In this document: piece after piece, positions 55,183-64,000 of the stretch
Layout of the letters: the number at the start of each line of letters is the position of its first letter
Numbering within the stretch: position 1 is the first letter of the stretch
From: Bog-473 sp963777485
GTDB lineage: Bacteria > Actinomycetota > Acidimicrobiia > Acidimicrobiales > RAAP-2
Direction of reading: 5' to 3'
NCBI GenBank assembly: GCA_963777485.1
Contig: CAVZQP010000001.1
Coordinates: 1,054,001-1,118,000, forward strand
DNA length: 64,000 nt
The notes under the pieces: model-generated
What the model saw: the letters and a program-made list of their open reading frames with translations, nothing else
Told to the model about the DNA's origin: nothing
Database searches by the model: none
Made by a program: the position numbers and the translations under genes

Positions 55183-55533
55183 CTAGGCAGTTGTCACGTG
55201 TTCCTCAATGACATAGGCCCTGGTTCGCGACTGATCCAGAAATCGCTTCTCATCAGCGCTCACGCGCTGTCCGGCGTCACCGGTCCCCACGGCTGCGCTC
55301 CATGCTTGGAACGCGGCTCGATCGGGAAAAACCAGCTCTGCCACAACGTCAAAGTCGATCCCATCACCTTCGAGGTTGACCTCGTCGCCCCGCACGAGAT
55401 AGTTGCGCTTGTAAACCATCGGAGCGGGGGCTAAGCCACAGATCAACGGCACATGCTCGGTTTCGTAGTGATCCATGAAAGCTTGAGTCTCGATGTCTTC
55501 CCTCTTGGTAAGGAAGCCGAATACTTTGAACAT
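55183..55533 (-). CDS. EthD-like (dimeric alpha-beta barrel) protein
   Basis: 116 aa. The opening MFKVFGFLTKREDIETQAFMDHYETEHVPLI is typical of EthD-domain proteins, small ferredoxin-fold dimers often linked to degradation of ethers or aromatic compounds. Role here unknown. GGAAGGAGGG lies just before ATG 55533. Convergent with the GNAT-AAA+ gene. Confidence 0.8.
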   Translation of the reverse strand: MFKVFGFLTKREDIETQAFMDHYETEHVPLICGLAPAPMVYKRNYLVRGDEVNLEGDGIDFDVVAELVFPDRAAFQAWSAAVGTGDAGQRVSADEKRFLDQSRTRAYVIEEHVTTA

Positions 55534-56064
55534 CGGTCCCTCCTTCCGCACGTGGGTCGGACCGTAGTGCGCGTGAGTTCCCGTCGATGAGATCCTGCAT
55601 GAGCTGGTTTGGTCCGGCCGGAGTGACCCACTTCAATCCTCGCTGTCGGTTCGGATCGAGGGGTCGGGATCTCGTATCTGCACTCCCTTCCAAACTCTTG
55701 TCGGTCGCGTTGTTCGAGGGACAGCCCTTTGAAAGCGCACGCCACTCCCCCGTCTCACCGCCGGCATGGGCGTTCACGGGGCGTGCGACCGACTCACGGC
55801 CGCACGCCCCGGAGGCCCGACCGCACGTCCGACCGGGGTGGGAGGGGTCGAGGGGGTGCGACCGTCCCATCGGACTGCGGTGTTGGCTTGCATCTTGCGC
55901 CACCGACCTAGGAGCCAGTACGGACTCAGCTGTGAGGCTTCTTACGGCTGCGCCGCCGGGGAAAGGCCGTGGCCTGGTCCCTTCTCATCGAACTCGGCAA
56001 ACCCCAAGCGGGCTCACAGCTGATGCTTGGCTCACTGTGAAATCGCTGCTTTCAACTGGGGCGC
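55534..56064. other. Intergenic region, no supported gene
   Basis: About 530 nt without a convincing gene. It includes a strong inverted repeat, GGGGCGTGCG with CGCACGCCCC (55778-55810, 13-nt loop), not followed by a T tract. It probably contains the promoter of the export operon to the right, but no clear -35/-10 pair was identified. Confidence 0.6.
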
Positions 56065-57420
56065 ATGACCGAAACGGGAGCGGTTCAGGCCGAGGAGAGC
56101 CCGGTGGATCTCACCGCGGAACTGCCCCTCGATGACGAGAACGTCCTAGCCGAGCCGCCGCCATCCTTCTGGAAACGCAACCGGTGGCCCCTGGTCGCCG
56201 TCGGGGTCGTCGTCATCGCAGCAGCGATCGCGCTCCCCCTGTGGCTCACCTCCGGGTCTTCGACGCCCGTCGGACTTTCGGTCACGACGGTGATCGTGCC
56301 CGTCACGACCGGCACGATCCAGCAGACCGTGACCAGCTCGGGCACCATCGAGCCGGCCAGCCAGGCCAACCTCAACTTCGCCGTGTCCGGAACTGTCACC
56401 GCCGTGAACGTGAAGGCCGGCCAGACGGTAACCGCCGGTCAGACGTTGGCCACTGTCGACGCCACCGCCTTGAACGAACAGGTGAACGCGGCCCAGGCAC
56501 AGTTGACCGCAGCCAACGATCGCCTGGCCAGTGACGAGGCGAGCGGCGCCTCCACGAGCCAAATCGACTCCGACCAGTCGTCCGTCACTTCTGCTGAATC
56601 CTCCCTCTCGACCGCGCAGACGAATCTGAGCGACGCGTCGTTGACGTCGACCATCGCCGGCACGGTCGCCTCGGTAAACCTGACAGTCGGCCAGCAGGTC
56701 TCGGGGTCGGGTACCGGGAACGGGTCGGGCGGGAACGGCACGGGTGGCACGGGCTCCAGCGGGACCGGCGGCACCGGCTCGACCGGGAGCAGCGCGGGCG
56801 AGATCGACGTGATCGGAACCGACTCCTACATCGTCAACACGACGGTGGACGACACCCAGATCGGCCAGATCGCCGATGGTGATCAGGTGACCATCGCACC
56901 TTCGAGTTCGTCGTCGACACCCGGCGGCTCGTCCACGACGGCGTACGGAACGGTTGGCTCCATCAGCCTCATCGGGAGCCAGAGCTCGAACGTGACCACC
57001 TTCCCCGTGGTGATCAACGTCACGGGCAACCCTTCAGGACTCTTTGCGGGCGCGTCCGCAGATGTCAGCATCATCGTGAAGCAGCTCAACAACGTGACCG
57101 AAGTGCCGACGCAAGCCATCTCGTATGACTCGAGCGGACAGGCGTACGTGACGGAGGTAGTCAACGGCGCGCACGTGGTCAAGGACGTCACTGTCGGTGC
57201 GGCGGAGAACGGTGAGACGCAGATCGTCAGCGGTGTCGCGCCGGGCGCCAAAGTCCTCGAGCGGCAGATCAGGTTCAATGCCCCCGGCGGCGGCACTGGC
57301 GGCATCTTCGGAGGAAACGGGACCAAGGGCGGCTTCCCAGGAGGAGGGGGCGGCTTCTTCCAGCGCGGCAACGGCGGGGGCGCAGGAGGCGGCGGCCTCC
57401 CCGTTACGAACGGCAGCTAA
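56065..57420 (+). CDS. HlyD/MacA-type periplasmic adaptor, Gly-rich tail
   Basis: 451 aa. One membrane segment (WPLVAVGVVVIAAAIALPLWL, about 46-66), biotinyl-lipoyl halves (GTVTAVNVKAGQTVTAGQTLATVD and, later, GTVASVNLTVGQQV), a short helical hairpin between them, beta-barrel and membrane-proximal domains, and a C-terminal tail of Gly, Phe and Asn. Works with the MacB-like ABC proteins encoded next. First gene of a five-gene operon. Confidence 0.88.
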   Translation: MTETGAVQAEESPVDLTAELPLDDENVLAEPPPSFWKRNRWPLVAVGVVVIAAAIALPLWLTSGSSTPVGLSVTTVIVPVTTGTIQQTVTSSGTIEPASQANLNFAVSGTVTAVNVKAGQTVTAGQTLATVDATALNEQVNAAQAQLTAANDRLASDEASGASTSQIDSDQSSVTSAESSLSTAQTNLSDASLTSTIAGTVASVNLTVGQQVSGSGTGNGSGGNGTGGTGSSGTGGTGSTGSSAGEIDVIGTDSYIVNTTVDDTQIGQIADGDQVTIAPSSSSSTPGGSSTTAYGTVGSISLIGSQSSNVTTFPVVINVTGNPSGLFAGASADVSIIVKQLNNVTEVPTQAISYDSSGQAYVTEVVNGAHVVKDVTVGAAENGETQIVSGVAPGAKVLERQIRFNAPGGGTGGIFGGNGTKGGFPGGGGGFFQRGNGGGAGGGGLPVTNGS

Positions 57421-57432
57421 GGGCGAACGCAC

Positions 57433-58179
57433 ATGACCGCGACACCGCCTCTCGGGACCCCGCCGGTCGAATCCCGGCGCAGCCGGGTCATCGAACTCGA
57501 CCGCGTCACCAAGGTGTACCGCACCGGTTCCATCTCCGTGGCCGCGCTGCGCGGCGTGAGCTTGACGATCGACGAGGGCGAGTACGTGGCCATCATCGGT
57601 CCGTCGGGTTCGGGCAAGTCGACCCTCATGCACATCCTCGGTTGTCTCGACATCCCGACGTCCGGCGGGTATCACCTGGCCGGAGAGGACGTCAGTCACA
57701 TGAGCGAGACCGCGCTGGCGGAGGTGCGCAATCGGCGCATCGGCTTCGTGTTCCAGCAGTTCAACCTCCTCGCTTCCATGGCGGCCTGGCAGAACGTCGA
57801 GCTTCCCCTCATCTACGCCGGAGTGGCCAGGGCTGAGCGCAAGGACCGGGCGATGGAGGCACTGGCCCGGGTCGGTCTGGCCGGCCGGGTTCACCACCGC
57901 CCGGGCGAGCTTTCCGGTGGCCAGCAGCAACGCGTCGCCGTGGCTCGGGCCCTTGTCACTGAGCCCGACCTGATCCTGGCTGACGAGCCCACCGGCAATC
58001 TGGACTCCGTCTCAGCGGCCGACGTCCTGCGCCTCATGAGTGAGCTCCACGAGTCGGGTAGCACCCTGCTCCTCATCACGCACGACGTCGAAGTCGCCTC
58101 GGCCGCAAATCGTGTCGTCGGCATCCGCGATGGTCTCCTCACGGAGAACGACCGGCGGTATCTGGAGAGCGTCCGATGA
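57433..58179 (+). CDS. MacB/LolD-type ABC transporter ATP-binding protein
   Basis: 248 aa. Walker A GPSGSGKST (56-64), GFVFQQFNLLASM, signature LSGGQQQR, Walker B LILADEPTGNLD and switch His ITHDVE. These match the MacB family, in which ATP hydrolysis drives mechanotransmission rather than classical transport. Its stop overlaps the permease ATG. Confidence 0.95.
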   Translation: MTATPPLGTPPVESRRSRVIELDRVTKVYRTGSISVAALRGVSLTIDEGEYVAIIGPSGSGKSTLMHILGCLDIPTSGGYHLAGEDVSHMSETALAEVRNRRIGFVFQQFNLLASMAAWQNVELPLIYAGVARAERKDRAMEALARVGLAGRVHHRPGELSGGQQQRVAVARALVTEPDLILADEPTGNLDSVSAADVLRLMSELHESGSTLLLITHDVEVASAANRVVGIRDGLLTENDRRYLESVR

Positions 58180-59423
58180 GCTGGCTCGAAACGGTGCGCA
58201 CGGGTATCAACGGAGTGCGCAGCCACCGGATGCGCTCTTTTCTGACCGTGTTGGGCATTCTGATCGGCATCGCCGGCGTCATCATTGCGGTGGGGCTGGG
58301 CGAAGGTGCCTCGAGCCAGGTGACCTCGGAGATCAACTCGCTCGGGTCGAACGTGCTCACCATCACGCCCGGAAGCTCGACCTCGAGCACCGGCGTCCGT
58401 GGAGCCCTCGGCTCATCCTCGACGCTGACCGTGGCCGACGCCAACGCCCTGTCCTCTCATGTCGACGCGCCGGACATCAAGGCGGTCGCGGCGATCACAT
58501 CGAGCACCGAGGTCCTGACGGCCGGCAGCCAGACCGCGACGACGAGCGTGCAGGGGACGACCGCATCGTGGCTGACCGTGCGCGGCCGGTCACTGGCAGA
58601 AGGTCGCTTCGTCGACAACCAGGACGTCCAGGATCACGCAGCCGTCGGCGTCCTGGGTGCAACCACCGCATCAGAGCTCTTCACCCGAGGAGATCCGGTC
58701 GGCCAGACCGTCGACGTCAACGGCGTACCCGTAACCGTTGTCGGGGTGCTCGCCTCGACCGGCTCCTCGAGCTCGTCGTCGAGCTCGACGGGCGATCCCG
58801 ACGACACGCTCATCGTGCCGATCACGACTGGCGCCGAGCGGATCTTCGGGGGCACCTCGCGGAACTCGCTGAGTTCCATCGCCGTACAGGCACGGTCGAC
58901 GGCCGATCTGACAGGGGCATACCAAGAGGCCGACCACCTGCTGCTCGAGCTGCACGGGATCACCAACCCGACGAAAGCCGACTTCACGATCACGTCCGAG
59001 GCATCACTGATCTCCGCGAACACCTCGGTCGACCACACGCTCACGATCCTCCTCGGTGGAATCGCCGCGATCTCGCTCATTGTCGGCGGGATCGGTGTCA
59101 TGAACATCATGCTGGTCTCGGTAACCGAGCGGATCCGTGAGATCGGACTGCGCAAGGCGCTCGGGGCGACGCCAAGGGTCATCCGGCGCCAATTCCTCGT
59201 CGAGGCATCGGTCCTTGGGCTCATTGGCGGCGCTGTCGGCGTCGTCGCCGGTCTTCTCGGCGTGGCGTATCTCCCAGGGCTCATCGGCGACCCCATCTCG
59301 ATCAGCCCTACCGCGGCGGTCGGCGCGCTCGCCATCGCACTGGCAATCGGCGTCCTCTTCGGCGTCTACCCCGCCAGCCGTGCTGCCTCGCTCGCGCCGA
59401 TCGACGCATTGCGTACCGAGTAG
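58176..59423 (+). CDS. MacB-type ABC transporter permease
   Basis: 415 aa. One N-terminal membrane helix (FLTVLGILIGIAGVIIAVGLG), a large extracytoplasmic domain (about 45-285), and three C-terminal helices with the conserved GGIGVMNIMLVSVTERIREIGLRKALGA segment. Partner of the ATPase and of the HlyD-type adaptors on either side. Confidence 0.95.
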   Translation: MSWLETVRTGINGVRSHRMRSFLTVLGILIGIAGVIIAVGLGEGASSQVTSEINSLGSNVLTITPGSSTSSTGVRGALGSSSTLTVADANALSSHVDAPDIKAVAAITSSTEVLTAGSQTATTSVQGTTASWLTVRGRSLAEGRFVDNQDVQDHAAVGVLGATTASELFTRGDPVGQTVDVNGVPVTVVGVLASTGSSSSSSSSTGDPDDTLIVPITTGAERIFGGTSRNSLSSIAVQARSTADLTGAYQEADHLLLELHGITNPTKADFTITSEASLISANTSVDHTLTILLGGIAAISLIVGGIGVMNIMLVSVTERIREIGLRKALGATPRVIRRQFLVEASVLGLIGGAVGVVAGLLGVAYLPGLIGDPISISPTAAVGALAIALAIGVLFGVYPASRAASLAPIDALRTE

Positions 59424-59478
59424 CTCAACCAGGTCTCACGCACCACAACACCCACTTATGAAAGAGGCAACAAGAACC

Positions 59479-60420
59479 ATGGAGACACCGACCGACCGCC
59501 GTAGCCCGAGCAGGGGTTGGGCTCGCATTCTCGGGACCGGAGCCGCCACCCTGTTGGCCGCCGGGATACTGGGGTCGAGTGCCTCTGCTGGCGCCACCAC
59601 GACCTCGAACAGGCCCACTGGCGCCACAGGCAGCGTTGCTGCCCTGAGTGCATCGAACATGGAAGTGCAGAACCCGAGCAGCGGCCAGACCACCGTCAGC
59701 TGGACATCGACGACGACGTTTTCCAAGAGTGTCACGGAGTCTGTGAGCGCCGTGGCCGTCGGTGATTGCGTCACGGCGACGGGGTTGGAGTCGAAGAAGT
59801 CCAAGACCACCATCACGGCGCGCAGCATCACCTTGTCGACGCCGAGCAGCAGCGGCACCTGTGGCCCGACGAACGGAGCCGGCAACTTCCGGTCCCGCAC
59901 CGGGTCGGGAGGGCCCTCGGCGGGCGGGTTCCAGTTCCGAGGAGGCTCCGCAGGCGGAAGCGGTCCGCAGAACTTCCCCGAGGGCGGTGCGAGGTCGTTC
60001 CCCGGTGGCGGATCGGCTGGGAACAACTTCCGGAAGCAGTTCGCCAACTTGGACATCGCATCGGGCAAGGTGACTGCCGTCAACGGATCGACGCTCACCA
60101 TCTCCGGGATTTCGATCTCGCCGGGTAGCTTCAGGCCGCCTAGCAAGTCGAGCAGCGAGAACAAGCAGCCCGCGAAGCCCAAGACCGAGACCCTCAAGGT
60201 CACCACGTCGAGCTCGACACCCGTGAACACCACGCAATCGGTTACCTCCGGTGCACTCGCAGTCGGCGACTGCGTGTCGGCATTCGGCCCGGCGGCAACC
60301 AACGGCTCAATAACGGCCAGCACCGTTCGCATCACCTCGACGGGCGGAGGGAGTTGCACCGGCGGCTTCCCTGGAGGCGGCGGTGGGTTCTTCGCCGGAC
60401 CCGGCGGTGGCGGTGCCTAG
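59479..60420 (+). CDS. Secreted Gly-rich protein with repeated DUF5666-like segments
   Basis: 313 aa from ATG 59479 (ATG 59458 is in frame). A Sec signal peptide ends near ASAGA. Two similar beta segments flank a Gly/Ser/Phe-rich centre: AVAVGDCVTATGLE...TITARSITLST and ALAVGDCVSAFGP...SITASTVRITS, resembling DUF5666 repeats. The C-terminus, GGFPGGGGGFFAGPGGGGA, is like that of the first adaptor. Possibly a cargo or surface partner of the exporter (inference). Confidence 0.75.
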   Translation: METPTDRRSPSRGWARILGTGAATLLAAGILGSSASAGATTTSNRPTGATGSVAALSASNMEVQNPSSGQTTVSWTSTTTFSKSVTESVSAVAVGDCVTATGLESKKSKTTITARSITLSTPSSSGTCGPTNGAGNFRSRTGSGGPSAGGFQFRGGSAGGSGPQNFPEGGARSFPGGGSAGNNFRKQFANLDIASGKVTAVNGSTLTISGISISPGSFRPPSKSSSENKQPAKPKTETLKVTTSSSTPVNTTQSVTSGALAVGDCVSAFGPAATNGSITASTVRITSTGGGSCTGGFPGGGGGFFAGPGGGGA

Positions 60421-62146
60421 CACCTCTCGTTCAGGTTGGGGCCGGGCCGGGCACCGGCGCGCGGTCCTGATCGGCGCGCTCGCCTTCGCGCTGGTGATCG
60501 GTGGCGGCGTGGCCGCTTGGGCCGAGGTCTCCGGGAGTTCGCCGGGCTACCGCATGGTCGTCGTGACGCGGGCCGACATTGCAGACACGCTCACGGTCGT
60601 GGGCAGCGTCGCTCCCGTCAGCCAGGCCGCCGCCGCGTTCCAGGTCGGGGGCAAGGTGACGTCGGTCTCGGTCACGCCCGGTTCTCAGGTCACAGCGGGC
60701 GAGACGCTCGGCACCCTAGATACGACGGCGTTGAGCGAGACGGTTGCCTCCGACGAGTCAGCCGTCAATGCCGACGAGGCAAAGCTCGCCGAAGACGAGG
60801 CGAACCAGGCGGGCACGGGGTCCTCGTCCAGCAGTTCGAACGCTTCGACTTCCGCCAAGGGCACGACAACGACGACGTCAGCGGGTAACGGTGGGTCGGG
60901 CTCGGGCGGACAGGGCGGCACGAACAGCGCCACCGTAACGAAGGACCAGAACACCCTGACGCAGGACGAGGCGGTGCTCTCGAAGGACCAACAGAAGGAG
61001 GCCGCCGATCTGGCTCAGGCGCAGACGGATTGCACCAGCGCCAACACGAGTACGCCGAGTGGCCAGGCGGCCTGCGAGAGCGCACTGCAAACGGTTTCGG
61101 CTGACGAACAGGCGGTCTCGGCCGATCAATCGACGGTGTCCAAGGACGAAACGGCCTTGGCCGTGGCTCTCGCAGCAGAATCGTCGGGTGGCTCGGGTGC
61201 CGGCACTAGCACCGGCAACTCCGGGCCGGGTTCCCGTGCTGTGGCAAACGAGAGCGCGTTCACAGGGAACACCGGCACCGCGAGTTCGCCCGGAACTGGT
61301 GGCAACGGGTCGACCGGGCCCTCGGGCAGCACCAACGGTGGGACTTCGGGGAACACCGATACGCCGGAGCAGATCGCGTCCGACCAGGCCGCGATCGACA
61401 CTGCGCAGGCGAATCTCACGGAGGCGCAGCAGTCTCTCAAAGAGGCGACGCTCACAAGCCCGATCAACGGCACGGTGGTGTCCGTCGCAATCAGCGCCGG
61501 CGACACAGTGAGTGCCGGTTCGAGCACCGAGATCATCACGATCCTCGGGACGAATTCCTACGAGGTCGCGGCAACGTTGAACAGCTCCCAGATCCCGTCG
61601 GTCAAGGTCGGTCAGACTGCGAGCGTCGAGGTGGACGGCGTCGATGGCACCCTCGACGGCACCGTGTCGCAAGTGGGCCCGGTGCAGTCCAGCAGCTCGG
61701 GCTTCAGCTACCCGGTCATCGTGGCACTGCCGGCCTCATCGTCGTCCGACATGCATTCGGGCTCGACCGGCAATGTGACGATCACGACGGGATCGGTGTC
61801 CAATGTGGTGGCCGTGCCCACTTCTGCCGTGCAGTCCTTCGGGTCGACCTCGTACGTCACTGAACTCTCCAAAGGTCAGCTCACCCGCAAGGTGGTCAAG
61901 GTCGGGATGGTGGGTGACATCTACACGCAGGTCGACTCCGGACTGTCCCCCGGGCAGAGCGTCGTCCTCGTGGACTACGCCGAAGCGGTGCCTTCCTCGA
62001 ACAACAACACGAACCTCGGCGGTGTCCTGGGAGGCGGCGGCGGTGCCGGCGGCTTCTTCGGTGGCGCGGGTGGCTTCCCCGGCGCCCCCGCCTTCAGGAT
62101 CCAGGACATTGGTAGTGGAGGCGGAGGAGGCTCCAAGGGCGGCTGA
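60413..62146 (+). CDS. Second HlyD-type adaptor with long hairpin and Gly-rich tail
   Basis: 577 aa from GTG 60413, overlapping the previous stop. One membrane segment (AVLIGALAFALVIGGGVAAWA), lipoyl half-motif GGKVTSVSVTPGSQVTAGETLGTLD, then about 250 residues of Asp/Glu/Gln/Ala helices interrupted by Gly/Ser/Thr spacers, the second half-motif GTVVSVAISAGDTV, barrel domain, and a Gly-rich end. Much larger than the first adaptor because of the inserted low-complexity stretches. Confidence 0.85.
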   Translation: MPSTSRSGWGRAGHRRAVLIGALAFALVIGGGVAAWAEVSGSSPGYRMVVVTRADIADTLTVVGSVAPVSQAAAAFQVGGKVTSVSVTPGSQVTAGETLGTLDTTALSETVASDESAVNADEAKLAEDEANQAGTGSSSSSSNASTSAKGTTTTTSAGNGGSGSGGQGGTNSATVTKDQNTLTQDEAVLSKDQQKEAADLAQAQTDCTSANTSTPSGQAACESALQTVSADEQAVSADQSTVSKDETALAVALAAESSGGSGAGTSTGNSGPGSRAVANESAFTGNTGTASSPGTGGNGSTGPSGSTNGGTSGNTDTPEQIASDQAAIDTAQANLTEAQQSLKEATLTSPINGTVVSVAISAGDTVSAGSSTEIITILGTNSYEVAATLNSSQIPSVKVGQTASVEVDGVDGTLDGTVSQVGPVQSSSSGFSYPVIVALPASSSSDMHSGSTGNVTITTGSVSNVVAVPTSAVQSFGSTSYVTELSKGQLTRKVVKVGMVGDIYTQVDSGLSPGQSVVLVDYAEAVPSSNNNTNLGGVLGGGGGAGGFFGGAGGFPGAPAFRIQDIGSGGGGGSKGG

Positions 62147-62151
62147 GCGGC

Positions 62152-62463
62152 TCAGACTTCTTTCCCCTTTGCTTCGAGGTTCGCAGCCACGGCGTCATAG
62201 CCGGCGCTCGTCAACAATCGGCGCAAGTCGACCAGTTGCTGACCGTCGATGTCCTTGTCACTCGTACGCCTGAGAACCTCGGCCTCTTGGCCAATTCGGA
62301 ACAGAAACATGTCGTCGTGCTGTTGTTCGATGGATCCGATTGCACCGAGCAATGAGACGACATCGTGCCATTCGAGGTTGTGGTTCGTCTCTTGCTGAAA
62401 GATCCGTAACAAGGTGTCTCGATGATGGCCGCTGAGGTGCTCGGGACCTGAAATTGACGACAT
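62152..62463 (-). CDS. Small conserved hypothetical protein, HicA-like sequence
   Basis: 103 aa. The segment LLRIFQQETNHNLEWHDVVSLLGAIGSIEQQHDDMFLFRIG recalls HicA-type dsRBD-fold proteins, but no antitoxin gene is adjacent. GAGAGG lies 5 nt before ATG 62463. Function unknown. Confidence 0.6.
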   Translation of the reverse strand: MSSISGPEHLSGHHRDTLLRIFQQETNHNLEWHDVVSLLGAIGSIEQQHDDMFLFRIGQEAEVLRRTSDKDIDGQQLVDLRRLLTSAGYDAVAANLEAKGKEV

Positions 62464-62658
62464 CGGGATCCTCTCGTTGCGAAGACCTCAATGTAGCGAG
62501 AGCCGGACACATCTCAGTCCCGGTAGCGGGCAAGGATGAGCCCTCCGTCGCGGCCCTCCGCCTGAATAACCAGTTGCTCGGACAGCCAGCACGGTGGGCT
62601 CCACGATCCGGCGGTGTGGGGCACCCTCTGCGGACGCACAGCCACAAGGCAGGTGGGC

Positions 62659-63339
62659 TTAGGTCTCCGAGATGACCACGACGTAGAAGCTGCCCGCGAA
62701 TAGAATCCTTCCACGGATCTCGTCAGCGAGCTCATGTGCGTCGAAATGCCGCCGGAGAACTCTGTAGAGCTGTCGGTCAAGCCCAGTGGTGCGTTGTTGC
62801 CATTCTTCAGCGGACACGCCGGCAGGGCGCCCAGCATCGAGGACCACAATCTGAGATCCCACGCGCCGAGCCTCTTGCAAGAGTGTCGTCCGGTCGGGCT
62901 CGGCGAGGATTCCGTAGATGTGCGCGGCGAACACACGCCCCACCGACTGGTCACGCAGAGGCAGCTGGAGCGCATCGGCTCGAATCACCGGGATCCCCGA
63001 TTCACGCGAGAGCAAGACCCCGAGAGCAGCAGCACTCTGATCTAGGGCGATCCCCTTACCGGGCAAGATCGAGGTGTAGGTACCTGGGCCGCTGCCGACC
63101 TCAAGGTATGTGGAGGGCTCAAGCGAGTGGAGCACCTCGCGAACGTGCGTGTCCTCCGCCTGTAGTTCCGCCGCAGTAGCTGCGACTCCGAGGCCGTGCC
63201 AGTACTCCAGGGCATTACGAACGTCTCGGCTTTCGTCGTCCTGGGCTCGGGCGACGGCATTCTGGGCACGAAACTGGACCCGGCGGTCGTAGTAGTCCCA
63301 GAGCTGGACGCGATACTGGGTGTCCTCACTCACCACCAT
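62659..63339 (-). CDS. Class I SAM-dependent methyltransferase
   Basis: 226 aa from ATG 63339 (a TTG at 63351 is also in frame). SAM-binding motif I EVGSGPGTYTS, followed by GIALDQSAAAL and DALQLPLRDQSVGRVFAAHI (motifs II-III). Substrate unknown. Monocistronic. Confidence 0.85.
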   Translation of the reverse strand: MVVSEDTQYRVQLWDYYDRRVQFRAQNAVARAQDDESRDVRNALEYWHGLGVAATAAELQAEDTHVREVLHSLEPSTYLEVGSGPGTYTSILPGKGIALDQSAAALGVLLSRESGIPVIRADALQLPLRDQSVGRVFAAHIYGILAEPDRTTLLQEARRVGSQIVVLDAGRPAGVSAEEWQQRTTGLDRQLYRVLRRHFDAHELADEIRGRILFAGSFYVVVISET

Positions 63340-63388
63340 CCAGTCTGCCAAGACTGGGCCGTTTCACCGTTATGACAGGTTTCTGCCG

Positions 63389-63414
63389 CGTCCCACGTCC
63401 CACGTCCCACGTCC
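63389..63414 (+). repeat. Tandem repeat, 7-bp unit
   Basis: CGTCCCA repeated 3.7 times, upstream of the methyltransferase gene. No function evident. Confidence 0.9.
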
Positions 63415-63471
63415 TGCGACGGAGACGCGCTTGTCGCTCCTCGGCGGGAGCCCTTCGTTAACGTTGTAGCT

Positions 63472-63945
63472 TCAGCAATCCAAGGCCCCAGGTGGGGCAA
63501 CGCCCACGTCGGCCGTATCCCCGCCCTTCACGGGGAAATCGTAGATCGCCACTCCGCATCCGGCCCCGAAAGGCATCACGATTCCAACGTTTGGGGTTCC
63601 CGCGACGATTGTCTGGTTCCCGTGTATGGGCTGAAAACAGACCAAGACCTCGCCGAGCGAGAGCTGGGCGAGGTTGTAGCTCGGAAGCGGCAATTGGCAG
63701 ACGTCCGTCAGGGCAGTCGTCAATGGCGTCACCACATCGGGAGTGCCCGTCGGCAGCGGCTCGACCAAGTTGGTGGGATAATCGTTTACGTAGACGGAGT
63801 CAGTGGACGACGCAGCAGACGCCGGCGCCGAGCTGAAGAGGATCGTCCCGCCGACCGCGAGAAGGAGTGGGATCGCCGCCTGAGCACATCGCCTCGGCAC
63901 ACGAAACCCTGTCGAACTGGACGAGCGTTCCCGGCGTGAAACCAT
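63472..63945 (-). CDS. Secreted hypothetical protein
   Basis: 157 aa. Sec signal peptide (basic start, AIPLLLAVGGTILFSSAPASA, cleavage near residue 44). The mature part is about 110 residues with four Cys and a C-terminal Cys; no family recognised. GGAAGGA lies about 10 nt before ATG 63945. Confidence 0.7.
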   Translation of the reverse strand: MVSRRERSSSSTGFRVPRRCAQAAIPLLLAVGGTILFSSAPASAASSTDSVYVNDYPTNLVEPLPTGTPDVVTPLTTALTDVCQLPLPSYNLAQLSLGEVLVCFQPIHGNQTIVAGTPNVGIVMPFGAGCGVAIYDFPVKGGDTADVGVAPPGALDC

Positions 63946-64000
63946 CGGATGATCTTCCTTCCGTCGGGTTCCCCCGACTTACCAACGCCGCGGTCGCCAA

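Noticed and set aside
55566..56064. Open frames of up to 182 aa upstream of the export operon
   Set aside because: Several frames are open on both strands with Arg/Pro-rich nonsense composition; no homology features.
63389..63414. CRISPR-like short repeats
   Set aside because: 7-bp units without spacers; a simple tandem repeat. No CRISPR array or cas gene is in the window.

Overview
The window is a 64 kb stretch of a high-GC Gram-positive chromosome. The 16S/23S sequences are actinobacterial in character. The gene content (KorAB, a gcvH-GarA-MerR-DUF151 block, many apparently leaderless genes) suggests an actinobacterium, probably of the class Acidimicrobiia. The class is an inference; the phylum is well supported.

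Region 1 (1-7980) is one rRNA operon, 16S-23S-5S, with no tRNA in the 16S-23S spacer and an intrinsic terminator after 5S. Long complementary arms flank both 16S and 23S (RNase III-type processing stems). The 23S gene is interrupted by four group I introns, at sites corresponding to E. coli 1923, 1931, 2262 and 2593. Introns 1 and 4 carry LAGLIDADG homing endonuclease genes. Introns 1 and 2 are separated by an exon of only 8 nt, and intron 2 lacks an obvious terminal G.

Region 2 (8-25 kb) is mostly housekeeping and lipid or redox metabolism: a TPR protein, an L,D-transpeptidase, class I fructose-bisphosphate aldolase, 2-oxoglutarate:ferredoxin oxidoreductase (korAB), a zinc alcohol dehydrogenase with a VOC protein, an acyl-CoA dehydrogenase, a PPOX-family protein, DUF1015, a CDP-alcohol phosphatidyltransferase, and a fused sugar-phosphate nucleotidyltransferase/phosphomannomutase-like protein.

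Region 3 (25-44 kb) holds glycine cleavage and regulatory genes. A gcvH-GarA-like FHA-MerR-DUF151 block resembles the mycobacterial Rv1826-Rv1829 order. Its expected continuation (second MerR, gcvT, gcvP) lies about 11 kb away. In between are a DUF4232 lipoprotein, AcuI, an S9 peptidase, a GT-C-like membrane protein, thiD/thiG and a ferric-iron ABC transporter. The transporter sits behind a perfect 34-bp palindrome that overlaps its promoter. A tandem glycine riboswitch lies between gcvT and gcvP.

Region 4 (44-56 kb) contains a phosphotransferase, a pair of CrcB/Fluc fluoride channel genes behind a fluoride riboswitch, an SDR, a HelD-type helicase with palindromes upstream, and a tightly overlapping five-gene redox operon (membrane-anchored protein, ApbE, ferric-reductase-like protein, NuoF-like protein, ferredoxin). 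These are followed by a truncated VOC remnant, an unusual GNAT-AAA+ ATPase fusion and an EthD-like protein.

Region 5 (56-64 kb) is a MacAB-like export operon with two HlyD-type adaptors and a secreted Gly-rich protein, then a small hypothetical gene, a methyltransferase and a secreted protein. A recurring feature across the window is a TANNNT hexamer 6-8 nt upstream of many start codons, indicating leaderless transcripts.
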